The notes under the pieces were generated by a model. The model did not search any database. It was not told where the DNA came from and worked only from the letters and a program-made list of their open reading frames with translations. Positions 45,028 through 53,795 of a stretch of 64,000 nucleotides of DNA are shown here, piece by piece (within the stretch, counting starts at the first letter, position 1; the number at the start of each line of letters is the position of its first letter). The DNA is from Paenibacillus profundus (GTDB lineage Bacteria; Bacillota; Bacilli; Paenibacillales; Paenibacillaceae). A program made the translations under genes and the position numbers. The stretch spans positions 219,525-283,524 of the forward strand of contig NZ_JAJNBZ010000005.1 of assembly GCF_021369635.1 (NCBI RefSeq), given 5' to 3'.

Positions 45028-45951
45028 TCATTTCTTCGCCCGTGGATGGGCTAGCGTGTAAACATCCTTCATGCTGCTCTTCTTCATATGCTCGACATAA
45101 CGCTGTGTCGTGGCAAGCTCCGAGTGCCCCAGCATTTCCTGCACGGAGCGCACATCCGCCCCATTCGACAACAGATGAACCGCGAACGAATGGCGCATTG
45201 TATGGGGCGTGATCGGAAACGGCAGATCCAGCTTGTCCGCATACTTCTTAATCATCTTCCAGAAGCCCTGTCTGGACATCCGCTGACCGCGAACATTCAG
45301 GAACAGAGCCGACTCGATGGCCGTCTCTGAAGTGGAGTTGGCTCCAATCATTTCCGGACGGGCCTTCTCCAAGTACAATTGAATCGCCTCACCCGCGACT
45401 TGTCCTAGCGGGATGACCCGCTCCTTCCCAGAGGAGACGCACCGCAAGAAGCCAAGCTTCGGCTGAACGTCTTCGAGGTCGAGCGCCATGAGCTCAGAGA
45501 CGCGCACGCCGGTCGCATACAGCGTCTCCAGCATGGCCCTGTCGCGCAGCCCTTGCACGGATTCGCCATCCGGCATCGACAACAGCCGTTCCGTCTCTTG
45601 CAACGACAATATATGAGGGGTCTTCGCTTCCGCCTTCGGGCGCTCTATTTGAAGCGTCGGATCTTGTCTCATCGTTCCTTCGATAATGAAAAAATGAAAA
45701 AAAGAACGCAACGAGGCAGCGATGCGCGAAATGCTTGAAGCGGCCCGGCCGTCACGCTTGAGTTGATACATATATTGATTGACATGATAAGAACGCACGT
45801 CTGCTACGGATTGAATCTCTTCCTGCGCAATGGCGTTCAAAAAGGTCGAGATATCTCTTATGTACGCTTCCAGCGTGTGCGGAGAGAGACGTCGCTCCTG
45901 CTTCAAATGCTGCTCGTAGCTTTCCAATTGCTGTATGATTGCACTTCTCAT
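45028..45951 (-). CDS. xerD: Tyrosine recombinase XerD
   Basis: I start it at ATG 45951, behind AAGGAGTTT, giving 307 aa; the upstream frame codes nothing family-like. The catalytic domain has ATGVRVSELMAL (Arg), HTMRHSFAVHLL (His, Arg), MLGHSELATTQRYVEH (His and nucleophile Tyr). XerD acts at dif sites to resolve chromosome dimers. It is the active counterpart to the degenerate recombinase-like protein at 966. Neighbours yqzK and fur match the Bacillus order. Confidence 0.95.
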   Translation of the reverse strand: MRSAIIQQLESYEQHLKQERRLSPHTLEAYIRDISTFLNAIAQEEIQSVADVRSYHVNQYMYQLKRDGRAASSISRIAASLRSFFHFFIIEGTMRQDPTLQIERPKAEAKTPHILSLQETERLLSMPDGESVQGLRDRAMLETLYATGVRVSELMALDLEDVQPKLGFLRCVSSGKERVIPLGQVAGEAIQLYLEKARPEMIGANSTSETAIESALFLNVRGQRMSRQGFWKMIKKYADKLDLPFPITPHTMRHSFAVHLLSNGADVRSVQEMLGHSELATTQRYVEHMKKSSMKDVYTLAHPRAKK

Positions 45952-46054
45952 CGTTAAACTCCTTACTTCCAAAACACTCTCTCCTATATTCCACACGATA
46001 TCATCAAATTCCTGCTGTTTTGCTATCATTCCATGGACTTCGCACGTTATTTTC

Positions 46055-46291
46055 CTATTCGCCGAGCCAGTAAAATAACCGCAACCGATCCGTAAACGAT
46101 GCAGGCTCCAAATCCGCATTTTCATCGGCACGAAATACTTTGACCGCTTTCCCATGCGGCTCACGATACTTATCCACTGGCGATATCCATTCGGTTACTG
46201 TGCCGAACAAATGAGCCATCGCATAGGTCATAAGCAGAAACAACGCGATGAACCTCAAGCGTTCCAACAGCTTGCGCAAAGGCACAATCAT
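46055..46291 (-). CDS. yqzK: YqzK family (DUF4227) small membrane protein
   Basis: ATG 46291, eight bases after GAGGAGGTG, gives 78 aa; an upstream in-frame GTG overlaps that site. One membrane helix is present (FIALFLLMTYAMAHLFGTV), followed by a soluble tail ending RLRLFYWLGE. Length, position between fur and xerD, and this ending match YqzK proteins of Bacillus. The function is unknown. Confidence 0.85.
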   Translation of the reverse strand: MIVPLRKLLERLRFIALFLLMTYAMAHLFGTVTEWISPVDKYREPHGKAVKVFRADENADLEPASFTDRLRLFYWLGE

Positions 46292-46368
46292 CGGAAGCAC
46301 CTCCTCACCTCATGTTTGTCCCGCTAAAATTAACGTATGAGGTGAATTGGCTGGATATGCCGTATGCA

Positions 46369-46557
46369 TTATTTAAAAGGACAAGCCTCCATGCCTAACG
46401 CTTCCGCAATCGCTTGATGAACGATGCCGCCCTGATACGTATTCAGCCCGCCTTTCAGCTCCGGCGATCTGCGGACGGCTTCTTCCAGACTATGAGCAGC
46501 GAGCTTGCGTACATATGGCAACGTTGCGTGCGTCAATGCAAGGGTCGATGTGCGCTT
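46369..46557 (-). pseudogene. ald: C-terminal relic of alanine dehydrogenase
   Basis: This 62-codon open stretch has no start codon and is cut off upstream by a stop (TAA at 46558-46560). It encodes RTSTLALTHATLPYV, then GLNTYQGGIVHQAIAEALGM near the end. Both are characteristic of the C terminus of alanine dehydrogenase, which oxidises alanine to pyruvate. The rest of the gene is missing. It is a decayed remnant; the neighbouring genes are intact. Confidence 0.7.
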
Positions 46558-46732
46558 TTAACATGTTACTTCCATTATAACCTCTGCCATTTCTGAAACA
46601 ATGGGCGAACGATTCAGGTTTGCATTCACCGTTCCACGAACGTCCACATACGATAAATTAGATTTACAGGCGGTGTCAGACGCGCTGTCACAGCAAGTTA
46701 TCTATTCTTTTTGAAGTGGAGGGCATGAATGC

Positions 46733-48139
46733 ATGCGCACATTAACCCGCATGTTACAGGCGGCCGTACACGGTCAGCCTACTCGTAAGACCGATCGCAA
46801 AATGATTATTTTGAAAGACCGCAAAAGCTATGCTGCCTGTATTCAGCAGCTAAAAAAGCAAGGAATCGTCCCCTTAAAGCAGGTAAAATCCGCCCGGATG
46901 CTCTGCTGTCATTTAGATCGGCACAAAGATCTGCAGCAGATTATGAATCATCCAAGCATTCGGCGAATCGAAACTGATGCCCGAGTCCGCGCTCATGCCA
47001 TTAAACCCGCGAAGGGCACAAAGCGAAGCTCGTCAACTTCCTCTAGATTGCGTCTAAAGAAACGCAACCATTCAACTCCTTACGCCACAACTTCCCAAAT
47101 TCCTTGGGGCATCAAGCGAATTCACGCTCCCCGCGTGTGGCCGAAGACGAAAGGAAAAGGCATCAAAGTTGCAATCGTCGATACAGGGATTTCAACTCAT
47201 CCGGATTTGAATATTGCCGGGGGAATCAATACGATTCGAAGAGGGATGCCCCATCAGGATGATAACGGGCACGGAACCCACGTAGCAGGAACGGTAGCTG
47301 CAACCGGCACAGGAAATATGTTGTACGGAGCGGCTCCAGAAGTAGATCTGTACGCTGTGAAAGCGCTTGATGAGAACGGCGACGGATATGTATCGGACAT
47401 CGTTGAAGGCATTGAATGGTGTATAAAAAATAAAATGGATGTCATTAATTTGAGTCTTGGATTAAACGGTCCGAGCGATCTGCTGCGTTCTACCGTAAAA
47501 AGGGCGTACCGAAAAGGCATCGTGCTTGTCGCGTCAGCCGGGAATGAAGGCGGTGATGCGGATATGATTGATGTTCCTGCCAGTTATCCGGAGACGATCG
47601 CGGTAACGGCAACCGACAAAAACAATCAAATTGCTGTTTTCAGCAGCCGCGGCAAAGGGATTGATGTGGCCGCGCCAGGAGAAGATATCGTATCGACGAA
47701 CAATAAGAATAGTTTTTCGAAGGATTCAGGCACTTCCATGGCCGCACCGCATGTATCCGGGACCGTCGCCCTCATGCTGGCCAGCAATCCCGAGCTAACG
47801 CCGCAAGACGTGAAGTCCGTACTGATCGATACGGCGAGTGAACTGAAAGGTTACTCCGACCGTTCGCAAGGCGCTGGCCTTGTTCGTGCAGATAAAGCGA
47901 CGGCATGCGCCATGGATTCGTTGAAATCGTCTTTCCCGTTAACAGGCATTTCTGCAGTGAGTGGTCCAATTAAAAAAGCGTTGGCGCGCCGTACGGCAAC
48001 TAGCCGCTCCCCTGCGTGCAGGCCGAACAAATCGGAAGCCCAAGCAGCAGCGGCATCACGCCAGCGAACAAAGAAGGCAGGAAGGGGCACAGCCCAGTCC
48101 TCGAAGCTGCACAACGTAGTTAAGCCTCGGCGCAGTTAG
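46733..48139 (+). CDS. Subtilisin-like serine protease without signal peptide
   Basis: The 468-aa protein has the S8 catalytic triad D150 (VAIVDTGIST), H180 (DNGHGTHVAGT) and S335 (SGTSMAAPHVSG), and the oxyanion Asn in SAGNEGG. The first ~120 residues look like a basic I9-type propeptide with a linker (IILKDRKSYAACIQQL, IRRIETDARV). No hydrophobic signal segment is present, so an intracellular or non-classical role is likely. The last ~60 residues are a basic, low-complexity tail. It resembles AprX/Isp-like proteases in organisation. It is transcribed against its neighbours fur and yqzK. Confidence 0.85.
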   Translation: MRTLTRMLQAAVHGQPTRKTDRKMIILKDRKSYAACIQQLKKQGIVPLKQVKSARMLCCHLDRHKDLQQIMNHPSIRRIETDARVRAHAIKPAKGTKRSSSTSSRLRLKKRNHSTPYATTSQIPWGIKRIHAPRVWPKTKGKGIKVAIVDTGISTHPDLNIAGGINTIRRGMPHQDDNGHGTHVAGTVAATGTGNMLYGAAPEVDLYAVKALDENGDGYVSDIVEGIEWCIKNKMDVINLSLGLNGPSDLLRSTVKRAYRKGIVLVASAGNEGGDADMIDVPASYPETIAVTATDKNNQIAVFSSRGKGIDVAAPGEDIVSTNNKNSFSKDSGTSMAAPHVSGTVALMLASNPELTPQDVKSVLIDTASELKGYSDRSQGAGLVRADKATACAMDSLKSSFPLTGISAVSGPIKKALARRTATSRSPACRPNKSEAQAAAASRQRTKKAGRGTAQSSKLHNVVKPRRS

Positions 48140-48150
48140 CGCTGAGGCTT
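48122..48150 (+). terminator. Terminator-like hairpin after the subtilase gene
   Basis: AAGCCTCGGCGC pairs with GCGCTGAGGCTT around AGTTA and is followed by CTCTTCATTT. The stem overlaps the stop codon. Confidence 0.65.
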
Positions 48151-48189
48151 CTCTTCATTTCATACGGTTAAATTGCTTCGTTATAAGCA

Positions 48190-48678
48190 TTATACGTCCG
48201 CGTTATCGTCCTTTTGGGCTTGCTGTTCTCGTTCACGTTCTTTTTCGCGACAATGCTTGCATATTCCTTGAAAATCCAAACGGTGATCGATCACCGTAAA
48301 ATGAAATTCTTGCTCCAAGCGTTCTTCCAATGGCCCGAGCCAGTCTTCCTGAATTTCCTGCATGGACCCACATTGGACACAAATGAGATGGTGATGGTGA
48401 TGCTTGTTGTTGTCTCCACGCAAATCATATCTAGCTACGCCATCGCCAAAATTCAATTTTTCCACAACGTGCAACTCATTCAACAATTCCAATGTACGGT
48501 AAACGGTGGCAAGACCGATTTCTGGCGCTTTTTCTTTCACGAGCATGAAGACATCTTCCGCACTAAGATGATCCTCTTCATTCTCAAGCAGGACGCGAAC
48601 GGTTGCCTCGCGCTGCGGTGTCAGCTTGTACCCTTGGGATTGCAGTTGTTGTTTAATCTTCTCAATCCGCGCTTCCAT
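48190..48678 (-). CDS. fur: Ferric uptake regulator Fur
   Basis: I start it at ATG 48678 behind GGGGGGAGA, giving 162 aa. The winged-helix DNA-binding domain carries LTPQREATVRVLLENEEDHLSAEDV and GLATVYRTLELLNELHVV. The metal-binding part has HHHHHLICVQCG and GICKHC (structural zinc Cys pairs). It represses iron-uptake genes when iron is abundant. It sits between spoIIM and yqzK, as in Bacillus, and aligns well with B. subtilis Fur from memory. Confidence 0.95.
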   Translation of the reverse strand: MEARIEKIKQQLQSQGYKLTPQREATVRVLLENEEDHLSAEDVFMLVKEKAPEIGLATVYRTLELLNELHVVEKLNFGDGVARYDLRGDNNKHHHHHLICVQCGSMQEIQEDWLGPLEERLEQEFHFTVIDHRLDFQGICKHCREKEREREQQAQKDDNADV

Positions 48679-48799
48679 GGTCTCCCCCCTTGCCCGCCAA
48701 GCCACATTTCGATTTCACTTCTATTATTATAGGGGGAGAATGCAAGCAGTGTCAAATCATTTGCACGAAGGCAAGTTTTCTTCTTCACTGTGCATTAGC

Positions 48800-49429
48800 T
48801 TACCCGGTTAGAAAAGGCGCGGCCCATTTCATTAATCCGGGTGATACCCAGGTCACGACGGCGGCAACAGCCCCCATACCAAGCGCTGCGGACGCTTGCA
48901 ACGCAAAGAAACGGCCGATCGGTTCCCGCAGCGACTGCAGCTTGGGCATGAATAGCCTGTGCTTCAATACGTGCATGGCAAGTGCCATAGATGCGACACT
49001 TGCAATCATAATTAATGGAATAGCAATCATGTTGTGCGGGGCTACCGACACAAAGGCGAACAAGACGCCTTTCCAAGCATATTGTCCGACCAACGTTCCG
49101 ACCGTGAACCCGACGAACACGCCTTTGGCGAACACGAGCACCAATACGAGCGGAAATCCTACAATGGAAATGCCGAGCAACGCTATTACGGCGATCCATT
49201 TCAAATAGAACAATACCGAATCAAGAAAAGCTTCCCCGCCATTCGCCGAAGTTCCGTTCTGATCGATTGTCGTGAAAAAATGCCCGAGATGGCTTCCGAT
49301 ATCCTGCTGCTGCTCCAAGGTTAACGCATTGACCAGCAGGGCACCGAATACGACGCCGACAAGAAACAGGACCGATACGAAAATATAAAGGTGGAGCTGT
49401 GCGCGCAATGAATGAGCTAATGGCTTCAT
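48800..49429 (-). CDS. spoIIM: Stage II sporulation protein M
   Basis: The 209-aa protein has five hydrophobic helices (FVSVLFLVGVVFGALLV, IAVIALLGISIVGFPLVLVLVFAKG, VLFAFVSVAPHNMIAIPLIMIA and two more). It has the family's GFTVGTLVGQ and KWIAVI patterns. SpoIIM joins SpoIID and SpoIIP in the engulfment complex that remodels septal peptidoglycan. ATG 49429 is preceded by AAAGGAG. In Bacillus spoIIM also lies next to fur. Confidence 0.9.
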   Translation of the reverse strand: MKPLAHSLRAQLHLYIFVSVLFLVGVVFGALLVNALTLEQQQDIGSHLGHFFTTIDQNGTSANGGEAFLDSVLFYLKWIAVIALLGISIVGFPLVLVLVFAKGVFVGFTVGTLVGQYAWKGVLFAFVSVAPHNMIAIPLIMIASVASMALAMHVLKHRLFMPKLQSLREPIGRFFALQASAALGMGAVAAVVTWVSPGLMKWAAPFLTG

Positions 49430-49519
49430 AGGGGATGACTCCTTTCACAAGCAGCTTGCGAATCTTCCAGTCGATCCACTCTATGCAGAAGCCCGTCCAT
49501 TTATGATAACGGCTGCCGC

Positions 49520-50767
49520 TTATGCATCGATCACTTTGCCGTACGTGCCGCCGCCTCCGCTCTGCAGCGCCAGCTGCCCGCTCCGAGCCTTTACGATCAG
49601 CTCAGCGGTCTTCCCGCCTACCGTCTGCTCCAGTTCCGCTGCCGTCGCTTGATGGAGAATGGCCATCTCCGTGCCGAACCGCTCCAGCAGCTTCGCCATC
49701 GTCTTCGGCCCTACCCCTGGAATGAATTCCAATGGCACTTGCATAATGTAGGGCGGTCGATGTGCAGGTACGAGAGACTGTTCGCGATCTCCAATATGCT
49801 GAATCCTATCCCACACGCCCTGCACGAATCGGGTGCTTCCGCATGAGGCGCATGCCAGCTTCGCTTCCATCGCTTTATCGGCAATCACCTGACCGCATTT
49901 GACGCATGAGGTGCGATGATACTTGCCAAGCCGGGGGTTCAGGCCATAGTTGGCTTGAATGCCGCGTCCATTCTGACGACGCAGCGCCAGCGCCCATTCC
50001 TTAAAGGTCGGCGCAGCCAAGGTCAGCGCATTATATTCCCGCGCAATTTTGCTTAAGGAATGCGCATCCGAGTTCGTCAGCAGCGTGTAGCGGTCCAGTT
50101 CCGAAATGCATCCCGCCATGTCCGTATCCGCACTTAGGCCCAATTCGACCGCATCGATCAATTCCATATCCAGCACATCCGACATCCGGTCGGTGCAATT
50201 GCCGTAAACACTCTTATACGGTGTGAATACATGTGCTGGAATAAAGATACCGCCATGAGCGGCTGTCTGTTCCTGCAAGGTACGCCCGGATACATATACC
50301 CGCTGCGAGGACAAGCTCATGTTGGTCACATAGGGCGAGAGCCATGCAGAAAAGTGCCGCATGGCGCTGAAACTCGGCAGAAAGCACAGGACATGGGCCA
50401 TTCCGTATCCTTCCTCCCGAATCTCCAATTCCGTACCGAGAAGCAGTGTCGTTCCTTTGTATGCAATCCCTCCGTCCGCCAGTTCCTCCATCTCGCCTCG
50501 ATCAAGCAGACTGGCAATATCGTCTTGAACTCCAGGCGCATGAGCGTCAATAATCCCGATCAGCTGAAGTCCTTTCCGCTCTGCTGCCTCCTTGGCGATC
50601 GCTTCGAAGGTCAAGCTGCGGCTGGCGCTCATTTTGACCGGCTGATTGCGCGAGGTGCTGCCAATGTGAATATGGAAATCCCCATACATGGTCACGAGTG
50701 AAGAAGATTCATGTCGTTCACTCCATTCATGCAGCGCTGTATCCTTCATCGGCTTCACTTCGGCCAT
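49520..50767 (-). CDS. Endonuclease Q family (PHP domain) protein
   Basis: The ~415-aa protein has an N-terminal PHP domain with the metal-binding sites YGDFHIHIG, IIDAHAPG, GTELEIREEG and LTNSDAHS. A zinc-finger segment follows (CVKCGQ...CASCGS), and helix-hairpin-helix DNA-binding region lies near the C terminus (IPGVGPKTMAKLLERFG). EndoQ nicks DNA at deaminated bases. It overlaps the end of nudF by 13 bases if ATG 50767 is used; ATG 50749 is the alternative. Its partner order (nudF before it) matches Bacillus yqxK. Confidence 0.85.
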   Translation of the reverse strand: MAEVKPMKDTALHEWSERHESSSLVTMYGDFHIHIGSTSRNQPVKMSASRSLTFEAIAKEAAERKGLQLIGIIDAHAPGVQDDIASLLDRGEMEELADGGIAYKGTTLLLGTELEIREEGYGMAHVLCFLPSFSAMRHFSAWLSPYVTNMSLSSQRVYVSGRTLQEQTAAHGGIFIPAHVFTPYKSVYGNCTDRMSDVLDMELIDAVELGLSADTDMAGCISELDRYTLLTNSDAHSLSKIAREYNALTLAAPTFKEWALALRRQNGRGIQANYGLNPRLGKYHRTSCVKCGQVIADKAMEAKLACASCGSTRFVQGVWDRIQHIGDREQSLVPAHRPPYIMQVPLEFIPGVGPKTMAKLLERFGTEMAILHQATAAELEQTVGGKTAELIVKARSGQLALQSGGGGTYGKVIDA

Positions 50768-51342
50768 TGTCCTGTAAGCTCGCGCAGATGCCAAGCATAG
50801 ATAGCGTTGATCGTCTTCGCGTCGCTAATGCTTCCTTCACGCATCGCCGCATACGCTTCCTCTAACGTCATGGCGCCCACTTCAAGAAATTCGTCTTCAT
50901 CCGTATGTGCTTCGCCGGACACCAGTTCTTCAGCCGCATAGAGATGAATAATCTCATCCGCGAAGCCTGGAGACGTATAGAATGCTCCGAGCGGAATGAG
51001 CGACTGTGCCCGGAAGCCTGTCTCTTCCTCGAGTTCACGGCGTGCTGCCGCTTCAGGCTGTTCTCCTGGATCAAGCTTGCCTGCAGGGATCTCTATCTGG
51101 GTTCGGCCCAGAGGCTTGCGGTATTGTTCCACAACCAACATGCGGTTGTCCTTCAACGCCAGTACGGCAACGGCTCCCGGGTGACGCACGATTTCACGGG
51201 TAGCTGTCGTCCCATCAGGCAGACTAACGGTATCTACCTGCAGCGAAATCACTTTCCCGTCAAATATCGGTTTCGTTTCTAATGTAACTTCTTCGAACTT
51301 CGCGCCATTCGGCTGCTTGCTGTCATTCTTCGAGCCAATCAT
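50755..51342 (-). CDS. nudF: ADP-ribose pyrophosphatase (Nudix)
   Basis: The 195-aa protein carries the full Nudix box (GKLDPGEQPEAAARRELEEE with TGF following), the metal-binding pyrophosphatase signature. The N-terminal half has FDGKVISLQVDTVSLPDG, typical of the ADP-ribose-hydrolysing branch. It hydrolyses ADP-ribose to AMP and ribose 5-phosphate. ATG 51342 follows an AGGAGTGG site. It is adjacent to endoQ and divergent from the mciZ-like ORF, as in Bacillus. Confidence 0.9.
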   Translation of the reverse strand: MIGSKNDSKQPNGAKFEEVTLETKPIFDGKVISLQVDTVSLPDGTTATREIVRHPGAVAVLALKDNRMLVVEQYRKPLGRTQIEIPAGKLDPGEQPEAAARRELEEETGFRAQSLIPLGAFYTSPGFADEIIHLYAAEELVSGEAHTDEDEFLEVGAMTLEEAYAAMREGSISDAKTINAIYAWHLRELTGQWPK

Positions 51343-51438
51343 TAGTCAGCCACTCCTTTGTATACATAAATCCGTTCTTCAGAACATACCCATTATACCA
51401 AAACGGCTTGTCCGATATGAAATGAGGAACGATAATAA

Positions 51439-51594
51439 TGAAACAATATGTTTCCAAGCATGATTTGTTGTTTGTAGGAAAAGGCTATGAAATTACTGCG
51501 GAGCTGCGGCGGTTGTTAATACGTGACGGCCAGTCTTCCCTCCTTTCTCATACATTGCAGAAGCAAGCGACACGCGTACACAAGAAAAAATAGT
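51439..51594 (+). CDS. mciZ: MciZ-like inhibitor of FtsZ
   Basis: The 51-aa ORF has an ATG at 51439 about nine bases after GAGGAA. It encodes MKQYVSKHDLLFVGKGYEIT, then AELRRLLIRDG. From memory, B. subtilis MciZ (40 aa) has VGKAWEIRAKL at the same place. MciZ blocks FtsZ assembly in the mother cell during sporulation. The neighbourhood (nudF, endoQ) is the same as in Bacillus. Identification rests on this short core match and on synteny. Confidence 0.75.
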
Positions 51595-51614
51595 AGCCCT
51601 CCCCTCTCCTCCTG

Positions 51615-51644
51615 TTGACATCTCTCTTCCTTCAACGATATAAT
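51615..51644 (+). promoter_or_regulatory. Sigma-A promoter of the tetR gene
   Basis: Perfect TTGACA (51615-51620) and perfect TATAAT (51639-51644) lie 18 bases apart. The operator-like sequence starts about 10 bases downstream. Confidence 0.8.
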
Positions 51645-51655
51645 CGCATCAAAAG

Positions 51656-51674
51656 ATTAATCCGACCAGTTAGT
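51656..51674 (+). promoter_or_regulatory. TetR operator candidate 1
   Basis: ATTAATCCGACCAGT is the exact reverse complement of the sequence before the MFS gene (ACTGGTCGGATTAAT). The core is CCGAC-CA-GT. It lies over the start of the tetR transcript, so autorepression is likely. Confidence 0.6.
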
Positions 51675-51722
51675 CTAATAATCTAATCCACACACTACAT
51701 ATTGAGAAGGAGTCATTGTCCT

Positions 51723-52319
51723 ATGGCGCGGCGTACGGCGGAAGAAGCTGAACAGACGAAGAAGTCGATTGGCGCGGCCGCAAAACAACTCTTTATCCAG
51801 CAAGGGTACCAAGCCACCTCGATGGATCAGATATGCCAACAATCTGGTGTGAGCAAAGGAAGCATCTACTACCACTTCAAAAATAAAGAGGCATTGTTCA
51901 TCTACTTGCATGAAATGGATATGGAACAATGGAATGAGAAATGGTATGAAACCGTCGAGCCTGCCATGAGCGCAACCGACAAGCTAATTCTGCTCGCTGA
52001 GCATTATGCGAAGGATTTCAACAGTCCGCTTATGAAAGCGAGCGAAGAATTCATGCTCTCGCGCGGATCCGACACGAACATCATCGATGTGATGCTTGAA
52101 ATATCCCGCAGGCCATTTCCAATCATTTCCGAATTGTTAGAGGAAGGAATGGCGAAGAGAGAATTTGCGCGCGCGAATACGGAAGACCTTACGTTGATTC
52201 TTTATAGTATGCTTGGCGGTTTGGGAATTACCTTTATGGAGGGGCGACCTGAAGAGGAGATTTGCGAACTGTATGACAAAGCGATTCGTATCTTTCTGCA
52301 AGGGATAAGTGTGCAATAA
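51723..52319 (+). CDS. TetR family transcriptional regulator
   Basis: I start it at ATG 51723 behind AGAAGGAG; the 198-aa protein then matches TetR length. The N-terminal helix-turn-helix is clear: AAAKQLFIQQGYQATSMDQI, QQSGVSKGSIYYHFKNKEAL. The C-terminal ~140 residues form a ligand-binding helical domain without a specific signature. It probably represses itself and the adjacent MFS exporter through the shared operator sequence. The inducer is unknown. Confidence 0.9.
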   Translation: MARRTAEEAEQTKKSIGAAAKQLFIQQGYQATSMDQICQQSGVSKGSIYYHFKNKEALFIYLHEMDMEQWNEKWYETVEPAMSATDKLILLAEHYAKDFNSPLMKASEEFMLSRGSDTNIIDVMLEISRRPFPIISELLEEGMAKREFARANTEDLTLILYSMLGGLGITFMEGRPEEEICELYDKAIRIFLQGISVQ

Positions 52320-52397
52320 CCTTTCTGCGGTACACGCATAGACTAGTAATCATTCTGCATCGGATCGGTGGTAAATTTACGATTCTGGTGACGAAAT

Positions 52398-52425
52398 GGA
52401 ACGGTAACCCGTTCCTTCCTTTTTC
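52398..52425 (+). terminator. Terminator of the tetR gene
   Basis: GGAACGG and CCGTTCC pair around TAAC, followed by TTCCTTTTT. Confidence 0.65.
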
Positions 52426-52437
52426 AATATATTCATA

Positions 52438-52449
52438 CCGACTGGTCGG
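52438..52449 (+). promoter_or_regulatory. TetR operator candidate 2
   Basis: CCGACTGGTCGG is a palindrome (CCGAC, TG, GTCGG) and lies 35 bases before the MFS start codon. With ATTAAT following it mirrors the tetR operator. Confidence 0.65.
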
Positions 52450-52483
52450 ATTAATTATTTAATATTATGGGAGGAGATATCAT

Positions 52484-53728
52484 ATGAGCGCTTCCCCCGC
52501 GCTTCCCCTATGGCGTAACCGCGTATTTCTCGTCGTTACGACTGCGGATGTACTGCAGGAACTGGGAATTTGGATTCGAAATATAGCCATTCTGTTCTAT
52601 GTGATGGAGATGACGAACCACAATCCCGTCGCCGTCTCATTAATAACCGTGTTCGAGTATTTGCCTATCTTTCTGTTTTCGTTCATCGGCGGAACATTGG
52701 CCGATCGATGGAACCCGAAGCGAACGGTCATCACAGGAGATATATTAAGCGCCTTATCCATCGGCCTGATCCTTATTTGCATGCAGTCTGGTATATGGCA
52801 GTCCGTCTTCGTAGCGACGGTTGTCTCCGCCATGGTCAGCCAGTTCTCGCGCCCTTCGTCGACGGTGCTGTTCAAGCGCCACGTTCCGGAAGCGCAAGTT
52901 ACTGCCGCCGTCGGCATCGGACAAAGCCTGAGCTCGTTGTTCCTTATCGTCGGGCCGATTATAGGCACCTTTGTGTATCAGACCTTTCATGTGGAAACGT
53001 CTCTTACTGTGCTCATGTTCATTTTTCTGCTCGCTGCTGCGATACAATTCTCACTGCCGCACAGTCCGAGAAAGCCTAAGGACGAACCATCCCGCATCAT
53101 CGGAGAAATGAAAGATGGTCTGCGCTATGTCATACAACACGCCAATCTTCGCAACATTGCGCTCATGTACGGCTTGATTAGTCTGGGTGTGGGCTTGATA
53201 CAGCCCATGGAAGTGTTTTTAATCACACAGAGGCTGGGATTGGAAAAAGAGCAGCTACAGTGGTTTGCAACCGTTGCAGGCGTCGGCCTGTTCGCCGGCG
53301 TTGGGATCGCCGTTCTGATGGGCAATGCTGTTCGCCGCCATGGGCGTGCCATTATGTGCTTCGTCATTCTGATCTTATCCGCTGCCACGCTCTTTGAAGT
53401 ATGGTCTACTTTCGCTTGGCTTACCGGTTCTCTGCGATTCCTTGTCGGATTTATTATGGCGTTCTTCCAAGTCGTCATCAGCACCTTTTTCATTACCCTT
53501 GTGACTGACGAGTATATCGGACGCGTCAACGGCATCATCACACCAATATTTACAGCCGGCATCCTGATCGGTTCCTCGGTTAGCGGGTTTCTGATGCAAT
53601 ATACGTCACTCTTTGCAGTCTTTGCGTGCTCTGCCTTGCTCATTGCTCTCAGTGTCTTGTTCTGCTTCCAACTCGAGCTCCATCCCAGCGAGTCTCAAAA
53701 TGCGCAATTAGAATCGGCCGGCGTATAA
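52484..53728 (+). CDS. MFS transporter, probable efflux pump
   Basis: The 414-aa protein has twelve hydrophobic segments and the MFS landmark FIGGTLADRWNPKRTVITGD between helices 2 and 3. The ATG at 52484 follows GGGAGGAG. It resembles the MFS proteins of the enterobactin exporter/macrolide efflux branch by general layout only. It is next to a TetR gene with a matching operator, so substrate-induced efflux is likely. The substrate cannot be deduced. Confidence 0.85.
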   Translation: MSASPALPLWRNRVFLVVTTADVLQELGIWIRNIAILFYVMEMTNHNPVAVSLITVFEYLPIFLFSFIGGTLADRWNPKRTVITGDILSALSIGLILICMQSGIWQSVFVATVVSAMVSQFSRPSSTVLFKRHVPEAQVTAAVGIGQSLSSLFLIVGPIIGTFVYQTFHVETSLTVLMFIFLLAAAIQFSLPHSPRKPKDEPSRIIGEMKDGLRYVIQHANLRNIALMYGLISLGVGLIQPMEVFLITQRLGLEKEQLQWFATVAGVGLFAGVGIAVLMGNAVRRHGRAIMCFVILILSAATLFEVWSTFAWLTGSLRFLVGFIMAFFQVVISTFFITLVTDEYIGRVNGIITPIFTAGILIGSSVSGFLMQYTSLFAVFACSALLIALSVLFCFQLELHPSESQNAQLESAGV

Positions 53729-53731
53729 CAT

Positions 53732-53783
53732 AAAAAAGCTTGGGCAGAGAGCATCCATGACCTGGTTTCTCTCTACCCAAGCT
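53732..53783. terminator. Bidirectional terminator between MFS gene and uxuA
   Basis: AGCTTGGG-CAGAGAG pairs with CTCTCT-ACCCAAGCT; six A residues on the left give a minus-strand T tract for uxuA. Confidence 0.7.
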
Positions 53784-53795
53784 CAAGCTCTCTAT

